Of a DNA stretch of 64,000 nucleotides, positions 33,641 to 46,000 are shown in pieces. This DNA comes from Ypsolopha sequella (taxonomy: Eukaryota; Arthropoda; Insecta; Lepidoptera; Ypsolophidae): positions 1,736,001 to 1,800,000 of the forward strand of contig OW203988.1 of assembly GCA_934047225.1 (NCBI GenBank). The letters are read 5' to 3'. Both the position numbers and the translations under genes were made by a program. The notes beneath the pieces are model-generated. The model ran no database searches and was not told the DNA's origin. It saw only the letters and a program-made list of their open reading frames with translations. Numbering within the stretch: position 1 is the first letter of the stretch; each line of letters begins with the position of its first letter.

Positions 33641-33976
33641 TACCAGAAACAATAGGGATCGCCGTCAACGGATACCTCGAGTCTTGTAGTTCGAACATCT
33701 CGACCACTAAACAAGAGGTCCGGGTTACAAACCCGTAGGAGCATTTGTGTTCAATATATGTGCTTCGGAAAGCACGTTGGACACTTTGGATCCTTATGGG
33801 TTCCAGAAGTAAGCTGATAGGCTCACCCATCATGCTGGGATGTAACAATCGTCAATGAAATGCGGGTGTACTAGTGTGAACTGTGACTCGCATTTGAAAG
33901 TCCATACTTGGAAGCACCCCTGACACCCTCGAGGATTCATGTCGTGACGATATATTGTATTTATATTTATTTGATA
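33640..33976 (+). repeat. tRNA-derived SINE overlapping the receptor terminal exon
   Basis: 'ggtccgggttacaaacccgt' is a B-box-like segment. From 33830 the body ('atgctgggatgtaacaatcg', later 'ctcgaggattcatgtcgtga', end 'tttatttgata') matches the copies at 47810-48150 and 6150-6250. The copy covers the last 40 codons and stop of the receptor on the opposite strand. Confidence 0.75.
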
Positions 33977-34093
33977 CCATGGTAGTGGCACGTCGACAGA
34001 CGCCCTTCCCACAGAGAAACTTCTTTGCTGACCTCTGGATGTTTCTCGTCATGAAGCAGTAGACGATAGGGTTAATGGCGGAGTTGGCGTGAC
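33852..34093 (-). CDS. GPCR terminal exon: TM7, helix 8, SINE-derived tail
   Basis: Acceptor 'ttttgcag' before 34093; the split Gly codon joins TM6 exon 'LFL' to 'GHANSAINPIVY'. 79 residues and TGA (33852-33854). The first 39 residues (to 'CRRATTMV') are receptor-like. The last 40 ('SNKYKYN ... STPAFH') lie within the SINE. A GT near 33979 could serve as a donor to an unseen exon instead. Confidence 0.85.
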
Positions 34094-37000
34094 CTGCAAA
34101 AGGATTTACTTTAACCCTCGTAAGTCGGAAGATGAGACTGGAAAATGCGGCAAATTCAAAAAATCTTCGCATGTTTACTGGTTGTAATATACATGTCGTC
34201 TTCAGATATTATAATTGGGCAAATCGTAAAGTATGAAATCGGAAATCTTTTACCAAAAGTCAAAATATCCCTTTTCTTAATGTTAGTATGTCCGCTCAGC
34301 CTCCACCTGTAGCTGCTAGTTAGCATCCCTTTATTTAAGTGATTCCAGAGGTGTGTTATCGTGCTTTGTAGATCATAAGTAAACTACTTCTCCTCTTTTG
34401 ATAACCTTCTTCAAACTTTCGTCATATCCTATAATCAAACCATTATGGGTGATTTCAAAAGTTGTCTCCTTAAAAATTATTGTTGTTCTTCTTCTTTTTA
34501 AAAATCCACTATTACTTCCACCAACTTGCACTTTTTTATATCTACAATTTGAAACACATATAGTACTTTTAGCATAATATTTTTTATTTTTCTCAATTTT
34601 CTTTTAGAAACATTTTGAAGAATTTCAATTTTTTTTTTACGCCGTGGTATGTGGGCAAATGAATGCTACTTTTATGCCAAATTTCATGTCTTTATCTTCA
34701 ACGGTGCTAAAGTTATGAGACTGTGACATACAGACAGACGGACAACGGAGTCTCACCATAAAGTTTCTTTTACCTAACAAGCCCCTAAGTCCTCTTCAAT
34801 TTGGTTTCCGTCCTGGTCACAATACCCCCACAGGCATTGATAAAATATTACCGATGATATTAGGTTGGGCATGGACACAAGTAAACTTACCGTCCAAACA
34901 TTGTTAGATTTTAGCAATTCATTTAACACTTTCTTACTTTCTTCTGGGGATATTACGTTCTCTTAACATACGAGTACCTATCTCCAACGGTAATGGTTTC
35001 ATAATTACTTATATGGATGCCGGCAGTCTGAATGGTGTAATACATGAATGGCGTCTTGTCTCCACTTCTTTTTGCTATCTTTATTAACAATATCTATGAT
35101 GATCTCCAAATTTATACTGAAGCTAAATTTGATGAACTACCAAATGCAGTTTCCACTACTAATTAAGATCTTGCTCGTGTATTGGAATGGAGTGAACAAA
35201 TTGGACTTAAACTCAATCCTACCAAAACACAGGTTATAATAGTAGGTAGCCCGTACTTTTTATCTCGAGTCAACCGGCAACTTTTGATGGGATACAAATT
35301 CTTTTATCAGTATGATCAAGAATCTAGATATCTTCATTGATAGTTGCTTTCTTGGAAATTCCAAATGAAACAAGTTTGCCGGAAGATGTTTGCCTCGTAG
35401 GATCCTTGAGAAGACTCAAAAATCTCCTCCCAACAGTCACTAAAATTGCACTTGCTACATCCCTTCTTATGCCCATTCATGATTATGTGGACGTTTGTTA
35501 TCTAGATAAGCTTGAACGCCTCCAAAACTTCGCTCTAAGGTTTATTTTCCGTCTTTGTAAGTCCGCTCCTGCTAGATAAACAGGACAGTACCGGACCTCA
35601 AACTAAAACCATATCGGCCCGAATTCACCAATTTTATCCCTCAACAAATTATTAAATTTGGATTTAACTTCATTTCTCGATGAACAATTTTTTTTTATTT
35701 ATCTCATTTTAATTAAATAAATAATTACGGTCCTCAACCGTCATATCTCTTTAATTGCTCTCATAAAAACATATCTGTTATATGTAATCAGTTTAATTTT
35801 CTTTTACTATTAGTACGTTGACTAGAATGTATCCATTCTCTAAAAGCCACCTTCAAACGTATCAGATGATAGACTATAGGAGCGCACAGTCGGTAACCTA
35901 AGGTCGCCGAGTTACAAGATGTAGCAAATATTATGTATGGTGTCAAAGAAAAAAAAAACGTAAAAAACAGGGTTGGCTGTGCGCATCCTAAAGTGTATTG
36001 AACAGTCAGCAAAAATATCAAAATATTTATGATGAAAAAATTACGTCATCGAGTAAAAGGTGGGGGGGGCTACTATGTTCGATAGAATGTATCAAAAGGT
36101 GCTTAAAAATAGGGTTGGCGCATACTATTCCAGTATTAACGTAAATCAGTCTTATTCAATCATAGATCTAATTCTTTGAAAAAATCCATCCAGCAATGAT
36201 TTTTCGGGCGCGATTAATCAATAGGTATTTGATTAAAATTGGGATATTTACTTGCTTAGTAAACTCCAATAGACTGCTAAATAGACCAATATGTAACTAA
36301 ATAGACCAATATGTAACTAAATAGACCAATATGTAACTAAATAGACCAATATGTAACTAAATATACCAATATGTAACTAAATAGACCAATATGTAACTAA
36401 ATAGACCAATATGTAACTAAATAGACCAATATGTAACTAAATAGACCAATATGTAACTCACCCAAAAATAAAGCGTAGGGCAGGGCAACACTAAAACTCT
36501 TCGTTTCCACCAGATCGACGTCCAGAAGAAGCAGCATAATGTTGTATGGAAGCCAACAAAGGGCAAACAGGACAGCTAAGAGTAGTAAGAGCCACGCCAC
36601 TCGCTTCCTCTCCTTTATGAGTCTTTGACCCTGGAAGCAAACAGCTTTTGTAACTGAATGAATAAATAATTTACTAAAAAAGTTATAAATAAATAATTTA
36701 TTGACGCACACTCATTAACTTTACGTCATCGAGTAACAACAGGTGGCAAATACGTAGCGGTGTAAATGAAAAATTCACGTCAAAAAAACAGAGTTGGCTG
36801 AATGCAACCTGCCCTTAGGTGCCTATCATCAAATACGAAGATAAAAACTGAACTTTTAAAGTTGCTTTTAGTAGGTATTGAACTATTTACAAACTGTGTC
36901 GTCACTTCAAGTGTGAATATATCCTTAGGAGACAATCGGAGTTCGATAGTATATCTGTGTTTTTGATGATAGGCACCCAGTCCGGATGGCAACTAAAGAC

Positions 37001-40000
37001 TAGTTTTTAAGCGGCTTTAAAAAAAGAAGGAGGTTCTCAATTCGGCTGTATTTTATTTTTTTTATTCTGAGGTTTAAACAGTCAGAGTCAGCCACAGTAC
37101 TGTCAGCAATCTAATCACAACCACGGCTGAAATATTTTGGTTCAGGAAATCTTATTCTTATTATATATTTATTTAAGTTGTATTAAAATAATACTAAAAT
37201 TACAGTCAAACACTTAAAATCTACCTACAAAATAAAACTTACCTAAAACAAAACACTAAGCTAAATAAAACCTATACCTCATAAAAATAAACTAAACTAA
37301 ATAAAAAATCCTATTACTCTATATTGTACATAAAAAAGGTACCTAATATAAACTTTGAATATATACATTTTAGTATATCGTCGAGCTTATCTCTCTTAGA
37401 GATTTTTATAGCAAAACAAATGAGTATGGGAGTACTTAAAAAAAGTCGGTAACCATATGTGTACTTAACTGTTAAACTTAACTAACCACATACCTACTAA
37501 AATACTGACAATAGGTATACATATATATACATTTATATATTCGTGGACATACACATATAAAAAAATTTATATAATATGTCCTAATAAATAGTTTAAAACT
37601 AAAATTGTTTACAAGTGTCACTTTTACTTTTTATATTATGATACCTAAATTATATGTCACAATTTTTTTTTACATTCGACTGATGACGGCCCCATACCGA
37701 GGGCCGAAATATATCGAGTAATAATTTTTTATTTGTTTTAATAACACTATACTTATCAAAAGCTCATAAAAGTTAAATATAATATATTTATAAACGTCCT
37801 AATACATAAGGATACATAATAATACAGTAAGTAATACATAATTTGTTGAATACTGCGCTTTCTGTTTCTTTTAAAAATAAAGAAAACCAGCGTCTTCGTA
37901 CAGAATGGTGCCATGACACATGCTGAGCGGAGGCCTTTTGGGTGTCACTCTTGTTTGTTTATTGATGATTGTGCGACACCAATAAAGCTTTTTTCTATTT
38001 TATTTTATACCATTCTAAAGAGGAATACTGCGCCATTCTCAAATAGTGTGCGGAAAAGAATTCCAGAGCCCAATGGGTTTAACTGTGAATGAATTTGCGA
38101 AAGCTCCGGTATTGTGAGAAGGCGTTGTAAGTAGTGTGACTGTGTGCGACCTGAGAGATTTATGGTTATGTCTGCTGTACAGGAAGTTAAGGCGATACGT
38201 AAAAGTTTTAGCGTCCCTGTTACTCCATATGCGAAAAAACCCTCAGTGCGAGTGGGACGGATTCGTGGAAAAGTAGCAAAACGTCGATTTTTTATTAATA
38301 GGAAATGTACTATTTTATCAAAAATTTTGTCAAAAAGAATTTCAAGGAGACTACACATACATAATATCCACATTTTGAATGCAATTTCACAATGAAATTA
38401 GTTAAGATTTCAGAATTATAGGAAAAAATAAAACTTCATCCAATCGCGTTTTCCTTCAGTGAGAATCTTTATCAAATACTCAATAAACATTTACCCAAAA
38501 ATGAAATACGTAGATGACGTTATAGTGGAGTAAATGGGTTCGATAAAATAGCATTTTTTTTTTTGGTATTAGATAATCCGGAGCTGTTGAACTTTTGAGG
38601 ACATTGAAAAGGAAATTATGAAGTTTTACTTACTGAAGTTTAGATGTTTAACAGTGTGATTATTATGAAGAAGCATATTAAGGTCTAGTTATTTGAGTCA
38701 TTGTTTAATTAAGAATAAGAATAACTTTATTCAAGTCCGAAGAACTTGTTACACACAATTTTTAGACGTTTATTTTTATTTTTTATTTATTACACTTAAT
38801 GTACATTTACACAAAAACATGAAAAAAAAAACATTAAAATATTTTACAGTGTACAAAGGCGGCACTTATTGCTAATAGCAATATCTTCCAGGCAACCTTT
38901 GATGTATATGAAAGTCGACTTAGATTACATTTTTTCTGTGTATCGCGTATATAGCATCCACTGCTGAGTAGGTTATTAGCCCGTATATATTTATAATATA
39001 TTAATATTATAAATATATTATAAATATATTTATATTTCATTATATTACAAAGCCAATTTAAAAACAATTCAAGCATGCATGTATAACAAGGGATATAATC
39101 TTAAGTATTCAAATAGAACAACCAAAATAACAAAAACATATTAATTGTACGTGATTTTGTGTAAGAGGGTGAAAAGTACGTGTAGTGACTAATTGTAATT
39201 AGTTACAATAAATATCATGCAGGTTAATATAATTATAATGCATAATATAACATCTATAAATAAACTAAGTATATAAAATATTCTGAAATTGGGTATATAA
39301 TTGTATAATTTTAAAGAGGTCAAATATTATTCTATAACGGTTACCATTTTTTCTGTTTTATTGCATGATAGTTTTTGGAGCCAATTTGATAAAACCTTTA
39401 TTGATTCATTCTTGGCTATGGTTTAAATATTCAGCATTTTCTTTACTTTGTTGTATAGGTAGGGACCTAGAAAAGGGTAAAATCACCAAAAAAAAATTCC
39501 CAGAACTCCCCAATTTCTGGGCGAGCGCGCTCCATCCTAGGTCTTGTCGACGCCTTCCATCAAGCACGGTAATAGCCAAGCGTAAGACCGTTGTAGGTTG
39601 AAATAAAAAAAAAACGAAACGTTTGATTTCAATTCGGAGTTTTTCGAAAATCCATACAACTAAACTCCGTTGCATGTCGTGGGTAGGTGCTTGAGTAAAG
39701 TTAAACAGATGCACTTTTAGCTTCAATTTTATTAGTTCAAAGTAATTTCCGCTGTTCGCCGATGTTCGCGTGATATGTGATTGATGCCCTAAAGGCGAAC
39801 AAACGAACTTCAATTCAATTCAAAATCCTGTATTGCACACAAGAATAAAACGTATAACAAGTATTAGAAATCTTACAGTTAAAGCAGAAGGCGAGCTTAC
39901 CTCTAAAACTAAAAGTGAGTATTTCATAAATGCACACAAAGACAAAAACCTGTTAAGAGTTCGGTGCTAAAAGCTCCCAACTACGATTCGAAGCGAGTGC

Positions 40001-43000
40001 AAAATTGGTCGGAATACTGCTGTCCCTCTAGGCGCGCGGTTAGCGCGGCGCGCAGCTGTGTGTGTGTGTGTACCATTCATTCATAACCATAACGTCTCGA
40101 ATGCACTATGTTCATGATTTGCTTTTTTTTGTTTTCTACGTCGGGGAATCGTAAGTGAACATACCTAGTAGTAATGCGTTTTATGGAAATTCCTCTACAA
40201 GTCAATGCCTGTATCTCGAATTATTTATTTATCAAAATATAAGGATATCTGGAGATCGAGGCTTTGTAGAGAAAACCTACCTAAAGTAAGTACCAAGTGC
40301 GAGTCGGACCCACAAACCGAGGGTTCCGCACAAACTTATAGGTTTAGAAAAAGGGTATTGTATTGACAGGGTACTAAACCCTAAAAAGATTATGATAAAT
40401 TATTCCAGTTGCAGTTATGAGGTACCAACTTGACACTTGCGTACCAAAAAGTAAAATTTAGTAATCAGAAAGATCACTCAACAATCTGGTTTATAGGATT
40501 TAGATTTTTACCATACGTTTATTGTAAGCAGCGGTAGCTCAGGGGTAGAACGCTGGCCTAGCAATCTTGAGGTTCCAAGTTCGATCCCCGGTCGGATATG
40601 TGCCCGAAGTACGGCGATAGAGCTCACCACCAGAGCTGTCACATGGACCAAATATAAGCCCTAAGTTGGTCCGTTCAAATAGGACTCGGACCTGGTCCGA
40701 TGGACTTTTATGGTGAGCCCTAAACTCCAGCGGACCGAACGGACTAGCCCTATTTCGGTAAAAAGCCGGTCCGGTTCGAGTTGGTACGAAACAATCCGTT
40801 AGATTACTTCAATAGAGTTATGCAATAAATGCTGTGCTACAATTTGATAAATAGTCGAAAAAATGTCGTGTATTTTATTGAATAATATTAAAATACCTGA
40901 AAACTTCGATTAAGAGGATGGCATACCCTAGCAACTTTTTTTTAATTTCCGTCCAGCACAATAAGTCTAATGGCAAAGACCTTATTTGCTTTTCATAGAA
41001 GCGAAATGTTGGAAAAAAAAATGTTTTGGCCATATCTTCGGAACGGAAGGTGGTACATCCCTAGGGGTCGGACCATAGGGTGCCAAAAAAGTTTTTTTTT
41101 TTTAATGTAAAATTTTAACCACCCGTATCTCCTAGACGGCTTGAGTTAGACCCATGTTGATGGGTGTCTAAGAAAAGGTCTCGCCGAGATCTAGCCCCCC
41201 ACAGTGTCAAAACTTTAACGGCCCGTATCTCCCAAACGGCTGAAGCTAGACCCATGTTCATGGTACTCTAAGAAAAGGGCTCGACGAGCTCTAACTGAAA
41301 ATGAAAAAAAAAAAAAGTCGAAGAAAAAATATATTTTTTCCAAAACTTTGATCGGCTATATCTCCCGAACCGTAAGTCCTAGCGAGTTGCGGTTTCGACT
41401 TTAGTGATCAGTTTGCCAAGGGCTACCTGACCGCATAAAAAAATTTGACATTCAGGTTAGTATTTTGGAAGGAAACATATTCATGAACCTATAAAAATAC
41501 TGTCTTAATCAGAATAACAGCATAATTTGGTTGAAATATGCTCGAATTGCAAATGATTTTGGTATTACGTTTGTATGGATAATTAATTTTGCATCGGCCT
41601 CTTAAAACCCATGAGTAAAAAAAAATATAACAATTAAATACTAGTCTACATAAATTAACTATAGTACATAATACATATCAAATAAAATAAATAAGTACCT
41701 ATATATATATATATATATTAAATAATGTATATACAAACTAAAAATTAATATGAATAATAAATATTACTAGGTTGGCCAATAAGTTTCTGGAATCGGATAC
41801 TTTACATTAAAGGGATGCATTCCATTACATTCGAATCTTAAATTGGCTAGAAGCCAGAGTGTTTTGCGTTTTCGATCTGTTTATTAAAGATTTTTCCGAT
41901 TTTTAATCCTTACATTTTATTTTATATGCAATATTTTTATATGGTGTATTTTAAAGAAAAAAAAAAAAACATTGAATTCTTATAAGTTCGTTCCAAAGTG
42001 TCTTTACATCTATGTTTTCTCGCTAGTGAGGTGAAAAGTTGTGTGTCACACGGTAGCAAATTGATTTTAATTCTTGTGCCTTTCAATCCCTCACCATGCT
42101 CAGGATTCTAACTTAGAATTCGCTTGCTCGGGATTCAAACTCGGCACTCGCAACAAAAAAAATCTTTGCTCTCTTGTTGCACAAATAACTATTGAGTAAT
42201 ATCCAATCAAAGAGTGGCGTTCATCTTACCTGCTGCATACTGACGGTGCCCTCGTCGATATCAAAGGGAGGTCGTACGAAACAAAGCGTGCGCCCCATCA
42301 AAACATACGCTAGTATTGTTATTGTACCTGGAACAAACGGTGTTTATGTAAGATTTTAGGTTTACACGGTCACTACAAACATTATTACTACATTCTTCAC
42401 TAGTTTCAAAAGCAAGCTCAAAAAACTGCTTGTCGAGTTTGCGCCTTACACGGTCAAGGAGTTTATGGACAGATGTGGTACCTAATCGTACCTACATAGA
42501 ATATTAATCTTTTTGACATTACTTAATCATAATACAATTTTTTTTTTTCAATATTTTTTTTTTGACTAAAATATTATTATTCTATAATTTTATAGTTAAT
42601 TTTATAATAATTATACTTTAAGTATAACTTTGCAATCTATTCTTTGACATGTAACTATATTTGTTATTAATAAATAAATCTAATGTAATCTTAACTATAA
42701 GTAATACGCGACTCACAAAACACGTAATTTTTAGCAAGAACTTATACAAAACAAAGTCCAAATTAAGACTATCAGTTATGCAAAGAAACCAATCAAAAAG
42801 TCGTCAAATTTTAAAACCACAATGAGTTTCTTTCATTGTTTTTTTAAGAATTTTACTCAAAATATTGTTATTATTTACTTATATTTATTTAAAATTAAAT
42901 TCAATTTATTATACAATTGAAACAGAGTAAGGCCCAGAATGAAGAAAGCGACAGACATAACTTGAAAATTACGTGTATGAGTAGTGCGGCAAATCAACAA

Positions 43001-46000
43001 TAGTGTAGTTTTTTGGTTCTATTGCCTTTATTTTGCAATATTTGAAGTGACAAATACTAACTGGATTTCGTTTTCGATAAGTACCTAGAAAAAAAAATGG
43101 ATTTTTAAACCTAGCTTCGTAATCTTTTTTTCTATTCAGTAAATTACATTTTTCAGTCCGTTAAGCATATTCTTGAAAATGCCAATGATTTTGGTGTTAT
43201 TTTTACGTTACAAATTCGGTCGTTTTTTATTTGAATGTGCAAGTTTTGGCTGCTTTTTGGAAAAAAATTGATTAATTTAGGTATGTGATTTCAATATCAC
43301 ACATTTTCGTGCGTTTTTAAACTAATTTCAAAAGTATTTTTGTGTTAACAGGATGTGACGTAATCATTTTGGTTGAATGGTCGAATACTTGTCAGACTTT
43401 AGGATGCCTTCATGATAGTAATTTATGCTACAAGTGCGGTAAGGAGGCAACAACTTACGAGGACGATTTGAAAGACGAGCGAAGCGAGTGTTTCTAACTT
43501 TTCGAGTAAGTTATTTCCCTTACCCACGTGTATCACATTACGTTTTCCAATGTATAGTGTGAGTAATACATAAATTAAAGAAACAAGTTTTATTATTAAA
43601 GTAAAAATGTTTATAATACCTAAATGTAGTATTATCATTTTTAGGGTTCCGTACCCAAAGGGTAACCAACGGGACCCTATTACTAAGACTCCGCTGTCCG
43701 TCTGTCTGTCCGTCTGTCCGTCTGTCACCAGGCTGTATCTCATGAACAGTGATAGTTAGACAGTTGAAATTTTCACAGATGATGTATTTCTGTTGCCGCT
43801 ATAACAACAAATACTAAAAAACAGAATAAAATAAAAATTTAAGGAGGCTCCCATACAACAGATATGTTTTTTTTGCCGTTTTTATAGATAATGGTACGGA
43901 ACCCTTCGTGCGCGAGTCCAACTCGCACTTGGCTGGTTTTTATACTTAATGGTGCTCTTAAACATTGAATGTACCTTTAAACCACAATTAACTTGAAAAT
44001 TGCTTAAATTTCTTTGCCAGTTCACTGAAGAATAGCAAGAGAAAGTTTTCCGAAAATGATGTGGCACTTTTATTATCGTTTTTATCACTGAAGGATATTT
44101 TCGTAAGTAGATATTCAGTTATTTGTCTCTTGATAATGGCAGAAAGAGCCGATTTTGTACGTTTTTGAGGGTCGTGGCCGAATCGTGGGTGTTTTTGATA
44201 TTATTTCGGGTCAGTTAAAAGTTCGTGTCATTATTATTATTATCACATTAAAATCATTATTATAATAATAATAATAAAATTATTTATTGCACGGAATAAA
44301 ATTATTGTACAAAGGCGAGCCTAATACTAATTAGTATTTTCTACCAACTAACCTTTGGCAATGAGGAAATGGTTGAGGGTAGTGCCATACTACTTAAATA
44401 GGTTATCCTGAAAATAGTACTTAAATAATAAATAACTAGACTAAATTCTTATAAACATTTAAAGCAAAGTTATATTTTATAATAAAATACATAAACTACA
44501 TAAACAGTTTACACAGATACATAAATTACACAAATATATAATATAGGAAACAAAAGAAATCAAGTAATATTCTGCAACTCAAGAAAGTATTGTCTAATTT
44601 TGTTCTTGAAGACTGATATTGACGACGCTTCACGGATGTGTAACGGCAAGCTGTTCCATAAGCGTATTGCATTCACAGTAAAAGAATTAGTATTATTATC
44701 ACATTCATTACTCAAAAGTTATAATATACTTAGTAAAGTTCTTTGTTTTGCACACAAACAAATTTCGGAATTCATCCGCACGCATGTAGCGCGAATAAGA
44801 GTTTTTTTCCGTCAAGTTGGCAATTTGCGTGCACAGAAAGAAAAATAAAGCCCGCCTTAAGTTTATGTCTGAGATTTGAAGTATTACTTTTTTGTTTGTT
44901 TCCTAACAAAATCTGGAATTTCATTGATAAATCATGGGACTTCGTAACATTGCCAGATATACTTGCAGAAGCTATAATTGCAAATTGGCTCTTGCTGCCA
45001 ATATAAAGAGATAAATACCTGAATTTTACTGTGTAAACTAGAGCACTACGGCGTTAGGGGCAATATTTTAAACATTTTTAAATCATACCTACAAAATAGG
45101 AAGCAATTTGTTAAAGTAAAAATCGTAGAGAATCAAAGGGAGCAAGTAGTAAAATCCAACACGGTCCCAATTACTAAGGGCGTGCCTCAAGGCTCAATTT
45201 TAGGTCCTATATTTTTTATCCTGTTTACAAATGATCTGATTAATCACGTCATGAAATCTCTGTCAGGAATTAAACTTGTAGTGTTTGCGGATGACACAAA
45301 CGCCATTATAAACTCCATGCATTTAGATGAGCTAAGTGACAAGGTAAACAGTGCTCTATCTGTATTTAATAACTGGTTCCAAATTAACGCATTAAAGCTG
45401 AACACATCAAAAACTAGTGCTATGTTGTTTAAGACAACCACTGGAAATAGAGACACTATAAATGTAATTATGGGTAACGAGAAAGTTGTTCCAGTCAAGG
45501 AGGTTAAATTTCTGGGAACCTATATAGATCAGTTACTAAATTGGAAACGTGAATTGGCTGCAATTGAAGGGTCAATCAGTTCATCATGCTATGCTTTAAG
45601 AAGTTTAAGGGAAGAAATTGGAATTAAGGAACTAAAAACGGTTTATTTCGCATTGGTAGAATCACGACTGAGAAATAGTATTCAGTTTTGGGGACAAAGT
45701 TATCAGTACAACATGAATAAGGCATTCATCATTCAAAAGAGAGCGATTCGTACGATTGTTCGAATTCCCCAAACAGAATCATGCAGGGATCATTTTAAGG
45801 ATCTAGGTATCCTTACAGCTCCCAGTCTGTACGTATTGGTTCTTCTAACAAACCTCGTTAAGAATCTTCATAAGTTTGAAACTGCGGTACAACTGAAACA
45901 AAGATTGGACTCTCGACGCAAAGACTTAAAAGTAGTTTTTTCACCTAGGTTAGAAATTGCTATTCATTCTACAAGATTCCAATCAGTTCAGTTGTTCAAC

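Noticed and set aside
39406..39813. 135-residue minus ORF in a receptor intron
   Set aside because: No recognised domain; flanked by repeats and no splice sites in phase with the receptor.
40528..40600. Possible tRNA-Ala gene
   Set aside because: A and B boxes and an AGC loop are present, but the acceptor stem does not close and the sequence continues as a SINE body.
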